Source: an uncultured Verrucomicrobiota bacterium (GTDB taxonomy: Bacteria; Verrucomicrobiota; Verrucomicrobiia; Limisphaerales; JAJXZI01). Taken from it: a DNA stretch of 36,380 nucleotides. A model generated the notes under the pieces. That model was given only the letters and a program-made list of their open reading frames with translations, made no database searches and was not told where the DNA came from. Position numbers and translations under genes: made by a program. Shown in pieces: positions 14,792-27,200 of the stretch. The number at the start of each line of letters is the position of its first letter. The stretch's first letter is position 1. Location: assembly GCA_903847485.1 (NCBI GenBank), contig CAINDV010000502.1, forward strand, positions 1-36,380, read 5' to 3'.

Positions 14792-17728
14792 GCCGCTGGA
14801 CGACTTGGCCAACACGCACCAAGACTTCTGCTCGCCGTGGCCATGCTGCTGGCGGTGCCGCTGGCGCAGGCCCAGCAACCCGACCCGATTTGGTTCACCA
14901 CCAACAACGTGCTGGTGCCGCCGCAGCCCTACGCGCCGCAGATCAACGCGCTGGCTTTTGTGTGCGACAAGCAGTTCATCCTGAATAACTACTCGACCAA
15001 TAGTATCACCTATAGCGGCGGCTTTTATTCCGGCTTCCAGGCCGAGGCTTTCCGCACTGCCAACACGCTCAACTGGACGAACACCGGCACCCTCACGTCG
15101 CTGACGGGCTTTGACTTTCAAACCGGGCCGGATGGAGTGTGGAACACGGAGGGTCCCCGGATGGCCTCGACATTTGTTAACACTAGCCCGGGTTCGATCA
15201 ATGTCGGCACCAATGGCGGATCGTACTATCTGCCGTTGTTTGGTTTATTCGGCAACTATTTCGGGAGCGCGGCGCAACTCCTCATCTCGGCGACCAATGT
15301 GGTCAACCGCAGCCCCATCAACATGGGCGTCAACACCCTCCTGAGCATCACCGGCGACGACGTGGACCTGAGCCGCAGCACGCTCTCGATGGAAGGGTTC
15401 TCCTCCAGCCTGTTCTTTTCGACCGATGGCATGTTCGACGGTTACTGGGGCGTGGGGACTAACAGCATGGATCCGGTGTTCGATTTTGAGTTCCTCCCCT
15501 ATTGGACGCCGTATCACGTCGTGACCAACCGAAACTACTTCCTGGATTTCATCCAGTTGGCATTCACCGACGCCGATTTCTACCTTAGCGAGTTCACCAT
15601 CAACACCAACCGCAGCTCGCTGAGCGTGTTCCTTAACAACCCCAATCCCGCCATCAACAACCGGGTGTATTTTTTCAACGGGAGCGATGAAATCATCGTG
15701 GAGTGGAACTGGCTGGGCACCAATGTGACTACCGGGCTGAGAGAAACCAACTATCTCTACTTGTACGATTACCCGGCTACCGGCACGAACATCGTCTGGG
15801 CCAACGGCACCTATGGCGGGTTGACGACCTACATACCGAACGGCTTCCAGTTCAGTCGCTCACAGCAACCGCTGGTGACTGGCCCGGGGGCACAGACCAC
15901 CTCGCCGCTGGGCGTGTTCGACAATGGCGTGGTCACCAACGCTTACATAGCCTACCAGGCCATCTTTAAGCCCTACACCACCGACCCCGGCCAGATCTTT
16001 GGCCAGTCCGAGACCAACCTGCCGGGCCGGGTGGAAATCACCGGCAACCACACCCTGAATCTGAACCGGACCCGGATCACCGCCAATAACTTCATTTCGC
16101 TCTCCGCGACCAACCATTTCCTGGGTAGCAGTAATGCGGTCATCGCCGCGCCGTTCATCAGCCTCAACCTCACCAGCACCAACGGGACGCTGGTGTTGAG
16201 CAATACGGTCGTGCCCACTCTGGCGCGTCCCGAAGGCACGATCAGCCTGTGGAGCGGCCGCTGGACCAACTCCCCAGCGAACTCCAACAAATTCCACGTT
16301 CTGTTCGTGGACAGCCAGTTGGTGACGTTCTCCAAGCCTATCGCCGTGGACGTGATTCTGACAGCCACGAATGTCTTGATCAGTGACGCCATGAACATTC
16401 GCAGCAACCTGTTCATCACGGCCAGGAACCTTACCTTGACCACCAACCCGCCCGGCGCCCCCTCGCTGGCTGGCACTATCAACCTGCTTTCTCCCACCTT
16501 CCCCAGTTGGCAGCACCTGGCGCCGAACCTCCAGAATTTCACCAATAACGGCAGCCTCACGACGCCTAACTTTGATGGGTTTGCCGGCTACCGGATGCCG
16601 CCGTACTATCCCACCACTTATGTGGAGCCTTACCTGTCCATGGTGAACCGGGGGACGATCACCAATGACGGTGCCGACATCTGGGCCAACTACTTCGTGA
16701 ACGGCGGCGCGGTGAATGTCGGCAGCGGTGCCCTGTCTGTCCGGGCCGGGCAGGCGTTGCTGACCAACGGCATGTTCCTGGCCTCCAGCGGGAACATGGA
16801 TATCGCGGCGAACACCCTGGTCATCAGCAACCATAACCTGACGGTGGGCGTCGCGCTCACTCTCGGCGCCGTCAGCCTGCTGGATGACGGTTCCGTGGCG
16901 CAATCGGTGGCGTTGGTGACCAACAAGAACACTTGGCGGGTGGGTTACGGCTTCAGTCTGACCAACCAACCCGCCGTCGGCAGCCTGTTGGCCACGACCA
17001 TCAGGGATACCGCCCCGGCGCTGGTGGACGTCGTGATCCCCCATGTTTGGCCGGGCGTGGACCGCGGGGCCGTCCCGCTGGGTTACACGACCAACTGCGC
17101 CATCGGCCGGCTGATTCTTAACAGCGCCCAGCCGTGCCAGTTCGTCTTTGCCGGCACGGGTCTGAGCAACGCGCTATATGTGGACTCGCTGGAATTATTT
17201 GGGACCGCCACCACCCGCGACGACAACGGCGACGTGACCGCCCTCGACATCGCGCCCAACTTGGTCATTTACTACGCTCAGGCGCGGATGAATGGCCTTT
17301 CGGTGGCGGAGAAACTGAATCACCGCAACAACGACCGGCTCCGCTGGGTCAGCACCTATGCCGGCTATTACAGTTCAACCAACATTCTCTATCCGGACGG
17401 CAAGGTCTATGCCTTCAACGCCGCGCTGGCCGCGAGCTGTAACTATGACTCCAACGGCAACGGCATTGCCAACTGTTCGGATCCCACGCCGATCTTCGTG
17501 CTGGAGCAGTTCACCGCCGCGATCACCTCGAAGGCGGTGCAGTTGGGTTGGAATGTCAACGCTGGCGGGCTGGGTACTAACACGGTTTATTACACGCCGA
17601 CGCTGACGCCGTCCAACTGGCAGGTGCTGACTCAATTTGTGTCCGGGCCGGGCCGGCTCGGGGCCAGCGACGTGATAGGGAGGACCAACCGGTTTTACCG
17701 GGTGAACGTCTCTGTGCAGCAGCCGTGA
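14753..17728 (+). CDS. Large secreted protein, probable beta-solenoid
   Basis: A 991-aa exported protein of unknown function. The signal peptide has an unusually long Arg/Pro-rich n-region (1-24, encoded by a REP arm), a hydrophobic core (LLLAVAMLLAVPLA) and an AQA cleavage site at residue 40. The body is rich in Asn, Thr and Tyr. From about residue 420 to 780 it shows short repeating strands of the type NHTLNLNRTRITANNFISLSA and GALSVRAGQALL, as in parallel beta-helix or haemagglutinin-like adhesins. Near the C-terminus an Asp/Asn loop (DSNGNGIANCSDP) precedes the final domain (LGWNVNAGG ... SNWQVL ... RFYRVNV) shared with the 9767-11692 product. The frame is open upstream to 14579, but that stretch translates spacer palindromes, and a signal peptide 85 residues into a protein is unlikely. 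No enzymatic motif was seen. Confidence 0.7.
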   Translation: MRACRTARPEPRPAAGRLGQHAPRLLLAVAMLLAVPLAQAQQPDPIWFTTNNVLVPPQPYAPQINALAFVCDKQFILNNYSTNSITYSGGFYSGFQAEAFRTANTLNWTNTGTLTSLTGFDFQTGPDGVWNTEGPRMASTFVNTSPGSINVGTNGGSYYLPLFGLFGNYFGSAAQLLISATNVVNRSPINMGVNTLLSITGDDVDLSRSTLSMEGFSSSLFFSTDGMFDGYWGVGTNSMDPVFDFEFLPYWTPYHVVTNRNYFLDFIQLAFTDADFYLSEFTINTNRSSLSVFLNNPNPAINNRVYFFNGSDEIIVEWNWLGTNVTTGLRETNYLYLYDYPATGTNIVWANGTYGGLTTYIPNGFQFSRSQQPLVTGPGAQTTSPLGVFDNGVVTNAYIAYQAIFKPYTTDPGQIFGQSETNLPGRVEITGNHTLNLNRTRITANNFISLSATNHFLGSSNAVIAAPFISLNLTSTNGTLVLSNTVVPTLARPEGTISLWSGRWTNSPANSNKFHVLFVDSQLVTFSKPIAVDVILTATNVLISDAMNIRSNLFITARNLTLTTNPPGAPSLAGTINLLSPTFPSWQHLAPNLQNFTNNGSLTTPNFDGFAGYRMPPYYPTTYVEPYLSMVNRGTITNDGADIWANYFVNGGAVNVGSGALSVRAGQALLTNGMFLASSGNMDIAANTLVISNHNLTVGVALTLGAVSLLDDGSVAQSVALVTNKNTWRVGYGFSLTNQPAVGSLLATTIRDTAPALVDVVIPHVWPGVDRGAVPLGYTTNCAIGRLILNSAQPCQFVFAGTGLSNALYVDSLELFGTATTRDDNGDVTALDIAPNLVIYYAQARMNGLSVAEKLNHRNNDRLRWVSTYAGYYSSTNILYPDGKVYAFNAALAASCNYDSNGNGIANCSDPTPIFVLEQFTAAITSKAVQLGWNVNAGGLGTNTVYYTPTLTPSNWQVLTQFVSGPGRLGASDVIGRTNRFYRVNVSVQQP

Positions 17729-17739
17729 GATAGCTAAAA

Positions 17740-17760
17740 CAGAAAGCAGAAAGCAGAAAG
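17740..17760. repeat. Three CAGAAAG heptamers
   Basis: Three perfect 7-nt units (CAGAAAG) at 17740-17760, followed by a decayed fourth, begin 12 nt after the stop of the preceding gene. It is the same heptamer family as 99-126 and 4894-4942, here clearly non-coding. Confidence 0.8.
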
Positions 17761-17783
17761 CAGACACGAACATGGGCGAATCG

Positions 17784-17897
17784 CATCTTTGTCGGAGCGC
17801 GGACATTCCTGTCCGCTTGGGCGGTGGCCCGGCAGCGGAAGCGGACAAGAATGTCCGCGCTCCCATTCACGGGCTTTCCTGGAGTCCGACAAAGATG
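17784..17897. repeat. Nested inverted repeat (GCGCGGACATTCCTGTCCGC family)
   Basis: The inner arms 17794-17818 and 17839-17863 are inverted copies of 25 nt with one mismatch. The outer arms 17784-17796 and 17885-17897 are a perfect 13-bp inverted repeat. Each inner arm is itself close to a palindrome (GCGGACA ... TGTCCGC). The nested layout fits a REPIN-like mobile doublet of about 114 nt. Confidence 0.85.
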
Positions 17898-17976
17898 AGA
17901 TGTGCCTCACGCCATGGCATTACGGTGGGACTGATACACGGCGGCTGGGCTGAACGCAGACCCGATGGGTGCCGCT

Positions 17977-18188
17977 TAAACCCGTTCTCCGAAGTTGAGC
18001 CGGGGGTTCGCCGTAGCGCAGGTTGGCAACCTGCTGTATCGCCGGCTGATAGCCGGCGGACTGACCTTCTTCTCGGCGCGTCGGAAATAGTGCGCGGTTT
18101 CCGCAGGTTGCCAACCTGCGAAACAGCAGGCTGCCAGCCTGCGCTACGGGCCGCCAGCAGCGAGCCGACTTCGGAGTTCGGGTTAAAC
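17977..18188. repeat. Long compound inverted repeat just upstream of the 3078-aa gene (GCAGGTTGGCAACCTGC family)
   Basis: The inner arms 18012-18058 and 18102-18148 are imperfect inverted copies of 47 nt, each holding two palindromes (GCAGGTTGGCAACCTGC and GCCGGCTGATAGCCGGC types). The outer arms 17977-18002 and 18162-18187 share TTAAACCC and CTCCGAAGT in inverted order. The element ends 22 nt before the ATG of the giant gene. With 17740-17760 and 17784-17897 it accounts for most of the 481-nt spacer 17729-18209. The remainder (17898-17976) shows nothing I can name. Confidence 0.85.
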
Positions 18189-18209
18189 GCAGATTTTTAT
18201 TGAAGTGAT

Positions 18210-21200
18210 ATGCAAACACGCTTAGTTAGGACGATCAAGTTTCTGGCCGGGTTGGCCCCGCTGGCGATGGTGCTGGCCGTGGGCCAGTTCATCTCCACCG
18301 CCAGCGCGCAGCCGGCCAACGACAATTGGGCCAACGCCGAATTGCTGCCGGGCGATTTCGGCACGTTGGACGGTGACAGCACCGGGGCCACGGCCGAACC
18401 CGGGGAGCCGAACCATGCGGGTTACCCGGCCGCGTCCAGCGTCTGGTACAAGTGGATACCCACCGTCACCGGCCCGGTCCAGTTGGACACCTTAAACAGC
18501 AGCATAGATACCGTGCTCGCGGTATACACAGCCCCGACTCTCGGCACCGAGCTGTCCGGCCTCAATTTCGTGGTCGCCAATGATGACATCAACGCGAGTT
18601 ACTCGGGTTTCTACGCGCCTTGGATTGGCCCGAGCGGGGTGAAGTTCAATGCGCAGCAAGGTGTTACTTACTACATCGCCGTGGATGGCTATGCGGGAGA
18701 GTCCGGGCCGTTTTCCCTCGGTTGGGCCTACCGCTCGGCGGGGGTGTTCCGGTTTTCCGCGGACGCCTATGTCTGCACCGAGCGGGAGTCGGCTAACCTG
18801 AGCCCGACCACCTACCCCAGCACCGACGGGCTGCGGGTCACCGTCACCCGCGACATGGGCAGTGTCGGCCGCGTGGCGGTGACGTTTGCCACCGTGGACG
18901 GCACGGCGCTGAGCGGGCTGGATTACTACGCCACAGACGCCACCTTGGTCTTCGATGATTTCGAAATGAGCAAGAGTTTCGAGATTCCGATCTTTGACGA
19001 TTTTGGTTTTTGCCTGGACAACCGGACCTTTGAGGTGGTGCTGACCTCGGTGGAGCTGGATCCTGAGGAAGCTATGGCCAACTCCATCCTGCCGCCACGC
19101 ATCAACCTGGCGCATAGCGATTCGGTGGTGACCATCCTCGACGTGGACTCTGACCCCTTCGATCGCGACCCCATGAACTGTCCGACGTGGTTCAGTGTGG
19201 TGAACTTGTACCGGTCCAATGTGCGGACGACGGACACCATTGGCTCCGTCGTCGTCTGGGTAATGCGCACTGGCGGCGGCATGGCCTGCATATCAAACAG
19301 CATGTGTGAGGTGGAGACGCACTACAGCATTGACAGCATCGCGCCCAAGGATCTCAACCTTTTGGATAACATATTCTCCTTGGCCGCCGGCTCGGATTAT
19401 GCCGTCCCCGATCCCGCCACCGCGCCGCCGCAGGGGGTGACGCCGCATTTCATGCCCGTGACCGGCACCTTGTCCTGGGGCAGAGGCGATTATGATCCCA
19501 AGCCGATTGTCATCCCGATCTACACCAACCAGTTGCCGCACTTCAATCTGGACTTCATAGTCAAAATCTTTTCCCTCGACCACGGACCTAATCCGTATGA
19601 CGGTATCATCGGCAATTCCTCGGAGATGACGGTGACCATCCTCTACGATGCCTCTCCCGCCGGGGCCTTGGACAGCAGCTTCAATCCGGATTACAACCGC
19701 TATACCGAGCCGCCGTATAACAGCAAACCCGGCACCGACGGCACAGTGTATTCCATCGCCGTGCAAACGGATGACAAAGCCATCGTCGCCGGTCATTTCT
19801 CCACTTATGATACCATCGCCCGTTATGGCATCGCCCGTGCCAACGTGGATGGTTCGCTGGATACTTCGTTCAATCCCGGCAGCGGAGTGGCCGTGCAACA
19901 AGGTGACTTCATCAGCACGGCCGTGCTACAGCCGGATGGGAAGGTGCTGATAGGCGGTAGTTTCTATTCGTTCAACGGGATTCCGCGCTATCGCATCGCC
20001 CGGCTCAACCCGACCGGTGCCTTGGACATGGGCTTCAATCCCGGCCTGGGGGCCGATGGCACCGTCTGGGCGGTGGCACTCCAGGCCGATGGCAAGGTGG
20101 TAATCGGCGGCGAGTTCACCTCCATTGACACCACCAACCGGAGCTATATCGCCCGGCTGAACGCCAACGGCTCACTGGATACGACCTTTGATCCGGGCGT
20201 CAGCGGTCCCAATGGGAGTGTGCAGACGCTGTCGGTGACGCTGGACGGGAAGGTCGTAATAGGTGGAATGTTCACGATGGTCGGCGACTCGAGCCGGAAC
20301 CGTATTGCGCGCCTGAACTCCGATGGCACGTTGGACACCAGCTTTGATCCGGGCACCGGGGTGGACGGTCCGGTGTACGCCGTGGTGCTGCAACCGGATG
20401 GCAAGGCGGTGATCGGCGGTGCCTTCACGTTGGTGATGGGGAACGACCGGCAGAACCTCGCGCGGCTGAGCACCGATGGAACCTTGGATCCGTCCTTTGT
20501 GACCGGCACCGGGGCGGATGACACTGTGTATTCAATTGCTGTGCAGAGCGACGGGACGCTTTACCTGGCTGGGGTGTTCACCTCCATCAACAGTACCCGG
20601 CGGGTTGGCGTTGCCCGGTTGCTGCCCAACGGCGATGTAGATACCAGTTGGCTGGACACGGCTTACAACCAATTCGCCGGGCCGTACAAGCCCATTTGGA
20701 ATCCAGAAGTCAATCCGAAGGACTTCCTGTTTGCCACCGCTCTGCAAAGCGACGGCAACGTGATGGTGGGCGGCAGTTTCTCCTATATCGGCGGAGGCCG
20801 GATGATCTCGGCGGTGCAGACCAACATGGCGTACCCGGTGGACACCTCAGTGGGCCTCTCCCGCGCGACGTTCCGCTCCCGGGCCAACGTGGCGCGCTTG
20901 TTGGGTGGGAGCACCGTCGGCCCGGGCAGCATCAGCCTCGTCACATCCAACTACTACGCCAACGAGAACATGGGCTTCCTATTCGTCAAACTGGCCCGCG
21001 ACCACGGCACCCTTGGCCCGATCCAATCCACCTTCTCCATCCCGCCCCGCGCGCCCGGCCCCGGCGTGGGGCAGAGCGGAGTGGACTATGTCTATAACCG
21101 GGTGAATGACCCGCTGTTTTTCAGCAGTTGGGACGCCACCCGCATGTTGAGTGATGGCGTCTATGGCACCAATGTTCTCACCCACAGCGTCGTCTCGAAC

Positions 21201-24200
21201 CTCTGGGTGATTGGCACCGAGGCCGACGTGTATGTCACCGTGCTGGACCGGGCCGGCTTCCAGGGTGATCGCTTGGTGCCGTTCCAGTTATCCATGCCCA
21301 GCATGAGCGACGTGTTCTATCTCGGCGGCGAGAACATTCCCTGCGCCAGCGCGGTCGCGGAAAATGCGGGGGTGCTGTCCATAGCGGAGAATGATGTCCG
21401 GCCAGGCGTAATCGGTTTCAGTGTGGCCACCTATTCAGTAAATGAAAACGGCACCAATGTTACCATCACGCTTACCCGCACCAACGGCAGCTTCGGCCGG
21501 GTGACGGCGCGCTACGCCACCAGTAACGGCACCATCCCGGTGGTCGCCATCGCGGGCGTGGATTACGTCGGCGTCACCAACACTGTCACCTTCCAGGACG
21601 GCGAAACCACCCGCAACTTCAAGATCACGATCAAGGACGACTTTCTGGTGCAGCCGGCGGATAAGACGGTGAACCTATCTCTGTTCGCGCCCGGCAACGG
21701 TGCCACGGTGGGACTGAGCAACGCCGTGTTGTTCATTGTGGACAACGACTACCACCCGGGGCGTCTCAACTTCAACCCGGATACCTACGCTACCAACGAG
21801 TTAGCCGGGACTGTCACCGTGACGGTGCTGCGCACCGGCGGCAGTGAGGGCACCATGGATGTGCAGTATCGCACCGTCAATGGCAGCGCCATCAGCGGGG
21901 TCAACTATCTCGGCGCGACCAACGCGCTCCATTGGAACAACAACGACTCCAGCCCGCGCTATATCTCCTTCCCGGTCATACATGATGGCTTGGTGACGCC
22001 GGATAAGACCTTCCAGGTGCAGCTTTACAGCCCGCAGGTTGTGGGCACCAATGCCCCGCAGGCGCTCGGCCTCCACACCAACGCCGCCGTCACTCTTATC
22101 AACGAGGATTTCTACGGCACGTTCCAGTTCACCGCGGGCGAGTATTTCGTGGATGAGCGGGGTGGTTACGCCACGATCACCATCCAGCGCGTCAATGGCA
22201 GCGCGGAGAATGTCACCGTCAATTTCACCACCTTTGACAGCGGCGGCGGGGCGGTGGCGGGCTTCAATTACGTGGCAACTAACGGAACGCTCTTCTTCGG
22301 TCCGGGCGAGGTCGCCAAGTCCTTTGCCGTGCCTGTCATCTACCAATCCTCGGCGGGCGGGGCCGGGCCGTACGGCGCGATGGATTTCGGGGTGGTCATC
22401 AACGGTGTGGTGCCGGGCGGAGCTATGGTGGGAGCCACTAATCCCACCACCGTGCATATCATTGACGCCGAGCTGGTGAACGGGCCGGCGGGGTCGCCCG
22501 ATCTCTCTCTCAATGTGGGGGTCGGCGCGAACACCGATGTTTATACCGTGGCTCTGCAACCGGGTGGTAAGATCGTGGCGGGCGGCAGTTTCACCACGTT
22601 CCAAGGCCCCGAACATGGGCGCTTGGTTCGCCTAAACCCGGACGCCACGGTGGATGTGGAATTTATGCCCAACTTGGTGGGCGCCAATGCGTTGGTCCGC
22701 ACTGTGATCAGCCAGACCGACACCCGGCTGGTGGTCGGCGGCGCGTTCACGACCATGAACAGTGTCAACCGTAACTACATCGCGCGATTGAACTATGACG
22801 GTTCGCTCGACACCGGCTTTAACCCCGGCTCCGGCGCGGACAACCCGGTTTATGCCCTGGCGGAAACCTATGTGAATGGGGCGCGCAAGATCTTGCTCGG
22901 CGGCGATTTCACTAAGTTCAATGGTGTGCCGCGCGCCGCCATCGCCCGGCTCAACGATGACGGCACGCTCGACACAGCGTTCCAGCCTGGCCTCGGGGCC
23001 GAAAAGGTCGTCTATGCCCTTGCCGTGTACCCCACTAACACCCTTAACGGCGGCAAGGTTCTTATTGGCGGCGATTTCGTCAGCGTCAACGGCGTGCCCT
23101 ACCAGCGCATCGCACGGCTCAACGTGGACGGCTCAGTGGACGCCACCTTCAACCCCGGTCTTGGTGCCGACGCCGCAGTGCGCGCCATCGCCCTCCAGGC
23201 GGACGGCGGCATCCTGATTGGCGGCTCCTTCACCAATGTCAACGGGGTGACGTTCCACGGCATCGCCCGGCTTAGTCCGAATGGCGCTCTCGATCCCAAC
23301 TTCACCCCGCAGCCAGGGGCCAACGGAACCATCTTCTCCATCGCGGTGCAAGCCGACCAACGCATTGTGCTCGGCGGCGAGTTCACCACTGTCAGCGGCG
23401 TCACCCGCCACCGTATTACCCGCTTGCAGCCCAGCGGCAAGGTGGATCCGACCATCAACTTCGGCCTGGGCGCTAATAACTTCATCAACGCCATCGCGAT
23501 CCAGCCCGATCAGCGGATAGTCATCGGCGGCGGTTTCACCGAATTCAACGGCCGCCCGATGAACCGCCTCGGGCGCGTCTTTGGCGGTGCGCTCACGGGT
23601 TCCGGCAGCTTGGAATTCACCGCGCCGGCCTATAGCGCCCGGCAGAGTCAGACCAACACTTTCGTCTCTGTGCGGCGCTTGGGTGGCACCAGCGGCCTCA
23701 CGCCCGGCGGGGATGTCTCGGTGCTCTTTGCCACCTTGGACGGCACGGCGGTGGCTGGCCGGAACTATGTGGGGGTGACTAACACCCTCGTCTTCCCCGA
23801 AGGCGAAGTGTTCCTCTCGTTGCCCATCGAGCTGTTGAACAACCTGCTCATTGAACCCGACCGCATAGCTAACCTGACCCTCTCCACTCCCTTGCCTCCG
23901 GGCGGGCCGGATTTGGGACCGCAACCTACGGCGACATTGACGATCATCAACGATAACAGCGCTGTAAGTTTCTCCGCGGCCACTTATAGCGCCACCAAAG
24001 GCAGCGTGGACAATGCGGCCAGCATCCAGATCGTCCGCAGTGGCTACCGGGCCAGCACAGTGGCGGTGGATTTCATAACCACGACCAACGGCACCGCCAT
24101 CGCCGGCGTGGATTACCTTCCGGTTACCAATCAAGTCACCTTCCTGCCGGGGCAGGTGACGGCGACGGTCAAGATTCCCCTCCTCACTAACAACCTGGTG

Positions 24201-27200
24201 CGCGGCAACCAGACCGTGGCGCTGCAGCTCCCCGTAGCTTACGGCGCCCTGCTGTTGGACCCGACCGCAGCGACGCTGACCATCGTGGACACCACGACCG
24301 CCCCGGGCACGCTGACCTTCTCGGCGCCCGCTTACTCTGCGCTCGAGGACCAGGGGGCCGCCACGATCACCGTGTTGCGCACCAATGGGCAAACGGGCGT
24401 GGTGACGGTCAAGTTCTTCACGCTTCCCATCACGGCGGTGCCGGGCGTGGATTATACGCCTACCAATGGCACCCTGACCTTCGGTGATGGTGAGACCGTG
24501 AAGAGTTTCAGTGTGCCCGTCATTAACAATGGCGTCGTCGGGTCGGACAAGTTTCTGATGCTGGTGCTGACCAACGTGACCGGCGGGGCGACCCTGGCTG
24601 GTTCGGCCACCGCGCCGCTGACCATCGTCGAAAACAACCGGGGCTTCGCCCTCTCCAGCCCCGTCTATGTGGTCAACGAGGGCGACGGCGTTGTGTCGGT
24701 GACCGTGCGCCGGCTGGGGTCCACCAATGGCTTCCTGTCGGTCACTCTCAGCACCACCAATGGGACGGCCATCGCGGGTGTGGACTATGCCGCCGCGAAC
24801 GGCCCGCTGACTTTCCAACCCGGCGAGGCGTCCAAGCTCATCACCATCCCCGTCACGTTGCGCCCCGGCATCCAGGGCGATCGGACCTTCTATGTGCGGT
24901 TGTCCAATCCGACGCCCGGCGCCAACATCGGCGATCCTTCGGTGGCGACGGTCTATATCCTGGACCAGGACACCGGTTTCAGCCTTACCAACACGACCTT
25001 CTCCGTCTTGAAGAGTGCGACTAACTTGCTGGTCACTGTCTTGCGCACCAATCCGAACACCGGCACGGCCTCGGTCATGTATGCCACCAGCGACGGCACG
25101 GCCCGCGGCGGCGTGAATTACACGCCGGTGCTCGGCACGCTCGACTTTGCCAACGGGGAGGCTTTCCAGACCTTCACCGTCCCGATTCTGAGCAACAACA
25201 TCGTGGAGGGCGACCTGACCTTCAACCTACAACTAACCTCCACCAGCACCAACGCCTCGCTCGTGCCCCCGACACAGGCGGTCGCTACCATTGTGGACGA
25301 CAACGCGGGGTTGCGCTTCTCCGCCGCGAACTATCTCATCAGTGAGAGTGGGGTGCGGGCTACCATTGACGTGTTCCGGGAGAACTACACCAACAGCAGC
25401 GTCAGCGTTGCTTTCAGGACCTTGGATGGCACCGCCAAGGCCGGGCAGGACTATGTCGCCACGAATGGGACGCTGTTCTTCACCAATGGCGTTACGCATG
25501 GCTCGTTCACCGTCACGATCATTGATAACACAGTTATCCAGGGCAACCACTCCGTGCTGCTTAGTCTGGCCAACCCTGTCGGTGCCGCCGCGCTCGTCAA
25601 TCCCAGCGCCGCCACGCTCACCATTCTCGACAACGACGGCAGCCTGATCTCGCCCGCCGGCTCGGCCCTGATCGCCGAGAGCCAGTCCCCGGCCAATAAC
25701 GTCATTGACCCCGGCGAAACTGTCACCCTGCTGCTGGCCTTGCGCAACACCATCGGCGCTGATACGACCAACCTGACCGCCACCCTGCTCGCCACGAACG
25801 GCATCACGGTGCCCAGCGGCCCGCAGAGTTACGGCGTGCTGACGCCCGACGGCGCGGCGGCGGCGCGGCCGTTCACTTTCACGGCGGGCGCGACCAATGG
25901 CCAGCGCATCACGGCCACCCTCGTGCTCCGGGAGGGCAGTCTCAGTCTGGGCACCGCGGCGTTTGTTTACACGGTGGGCAACACCAGCCGCTCCTTCACT
26001 AATAACACCCCTATCACGATTCCCAGCTACGGAGCGGCCACGCCGTATCCTGCCACCAACGCCATCGCGGGCCTCAACGGCGAGGTCAGCCACTTGACTC
26101 TCAGCCTGACCAACCTTAGCCACCAGTACCCACCTGACATCAACATGTTACTGGTTTCGCCGGCCGGGCAAAAGGTCATCGTCATGCGCAACGTGGGCGG
26201 CTCGATCCGGGTGACCGACCTCTACCTTACCCTTGATGACGCGGCGACGAATGCGCTGCCCGCCGGCACCAATCTGACGAGCGGCACCTTTAAGCCCGCC
26301 AGCTACGGTGTTAGCTTCGATCTCGGTGCGTACCCGCCGGCGCCGGCCATGCCTTACAGCAACGCCCTTTCCGCCTTCAACGGCAGCAATCCCAACGGCA
26401 CCTGGTCGCTCTATGTGGTGGATAGCTTGGCCCCGGACGGCGGTAGCATCGGCGCTTGGTGGCTGACACTCAACACCGCCAGCCCGGTGGTGCCTTCGTG
26501 CGACCTTTCGCTCAAGCTCCTGGTCGCGCCGAGTTCGGTGGTGCTCACGAGCAACCTTACCTACACACTCACCGTCACCAACCACGGCCCGGGCACCGCC
26601 ACCAGTGTCGCTGTTACCAACGACCTCCCGGCGGGTGCGGCGTATCTCTCCGCTGCTCCGAGCCAAGGCACCGTCGCCACCAACACCGGTGGGCAGGTCG
26701 CCTGGAGCGTGGGCACTCTCGCCATCAACGCCTCCGCCACGCTGACCATCTCGGTGAAGACGATTGCCGCCGGCCAGCTTACCAATGTCGCGGTGGCCAC
26801 GCTGGCGCAGTCGGATCCCAATCTGGTCAACAATATTGCCGCTGTGGTTGCCACGGTGACGACTCCGGCCGCAGATCTCGCGCTTGGGTTGATGGACGCG
26901 CCGGACCCGGTTTATCTCACTAACGCGCTTACTTACTCGATTGCCGTGACTAACTTCGGTCCGGCCACTGCCACCGGCGTGACTGTTACCAACACGCTCC
27001 CAGCCGGCGTGACTTATGTATCCGGCGGCGCCAGCCAGGGCACCGTGACCAATCTGGCCGGCACCGTTACTGGCCATCTGGGCAACATGGTCAGCGGCGC
27101 CCAAGCGTCCATGAGCATCTTGGTCCGGCCCACAGTGGCCGGCACGATCACCAGTACCGTCGGCGTCTTTTCGGGGGTGTTCGATCCTTTCAAGGGCAAC

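Noticed and set aside
23133-24818. 561-codon open frame on the minus strand inside the giant gene
   Set aside because: It is antisense to delta-60 and Calx-beta repeats with intact motifs; its length comes from GC-rich codon bias.
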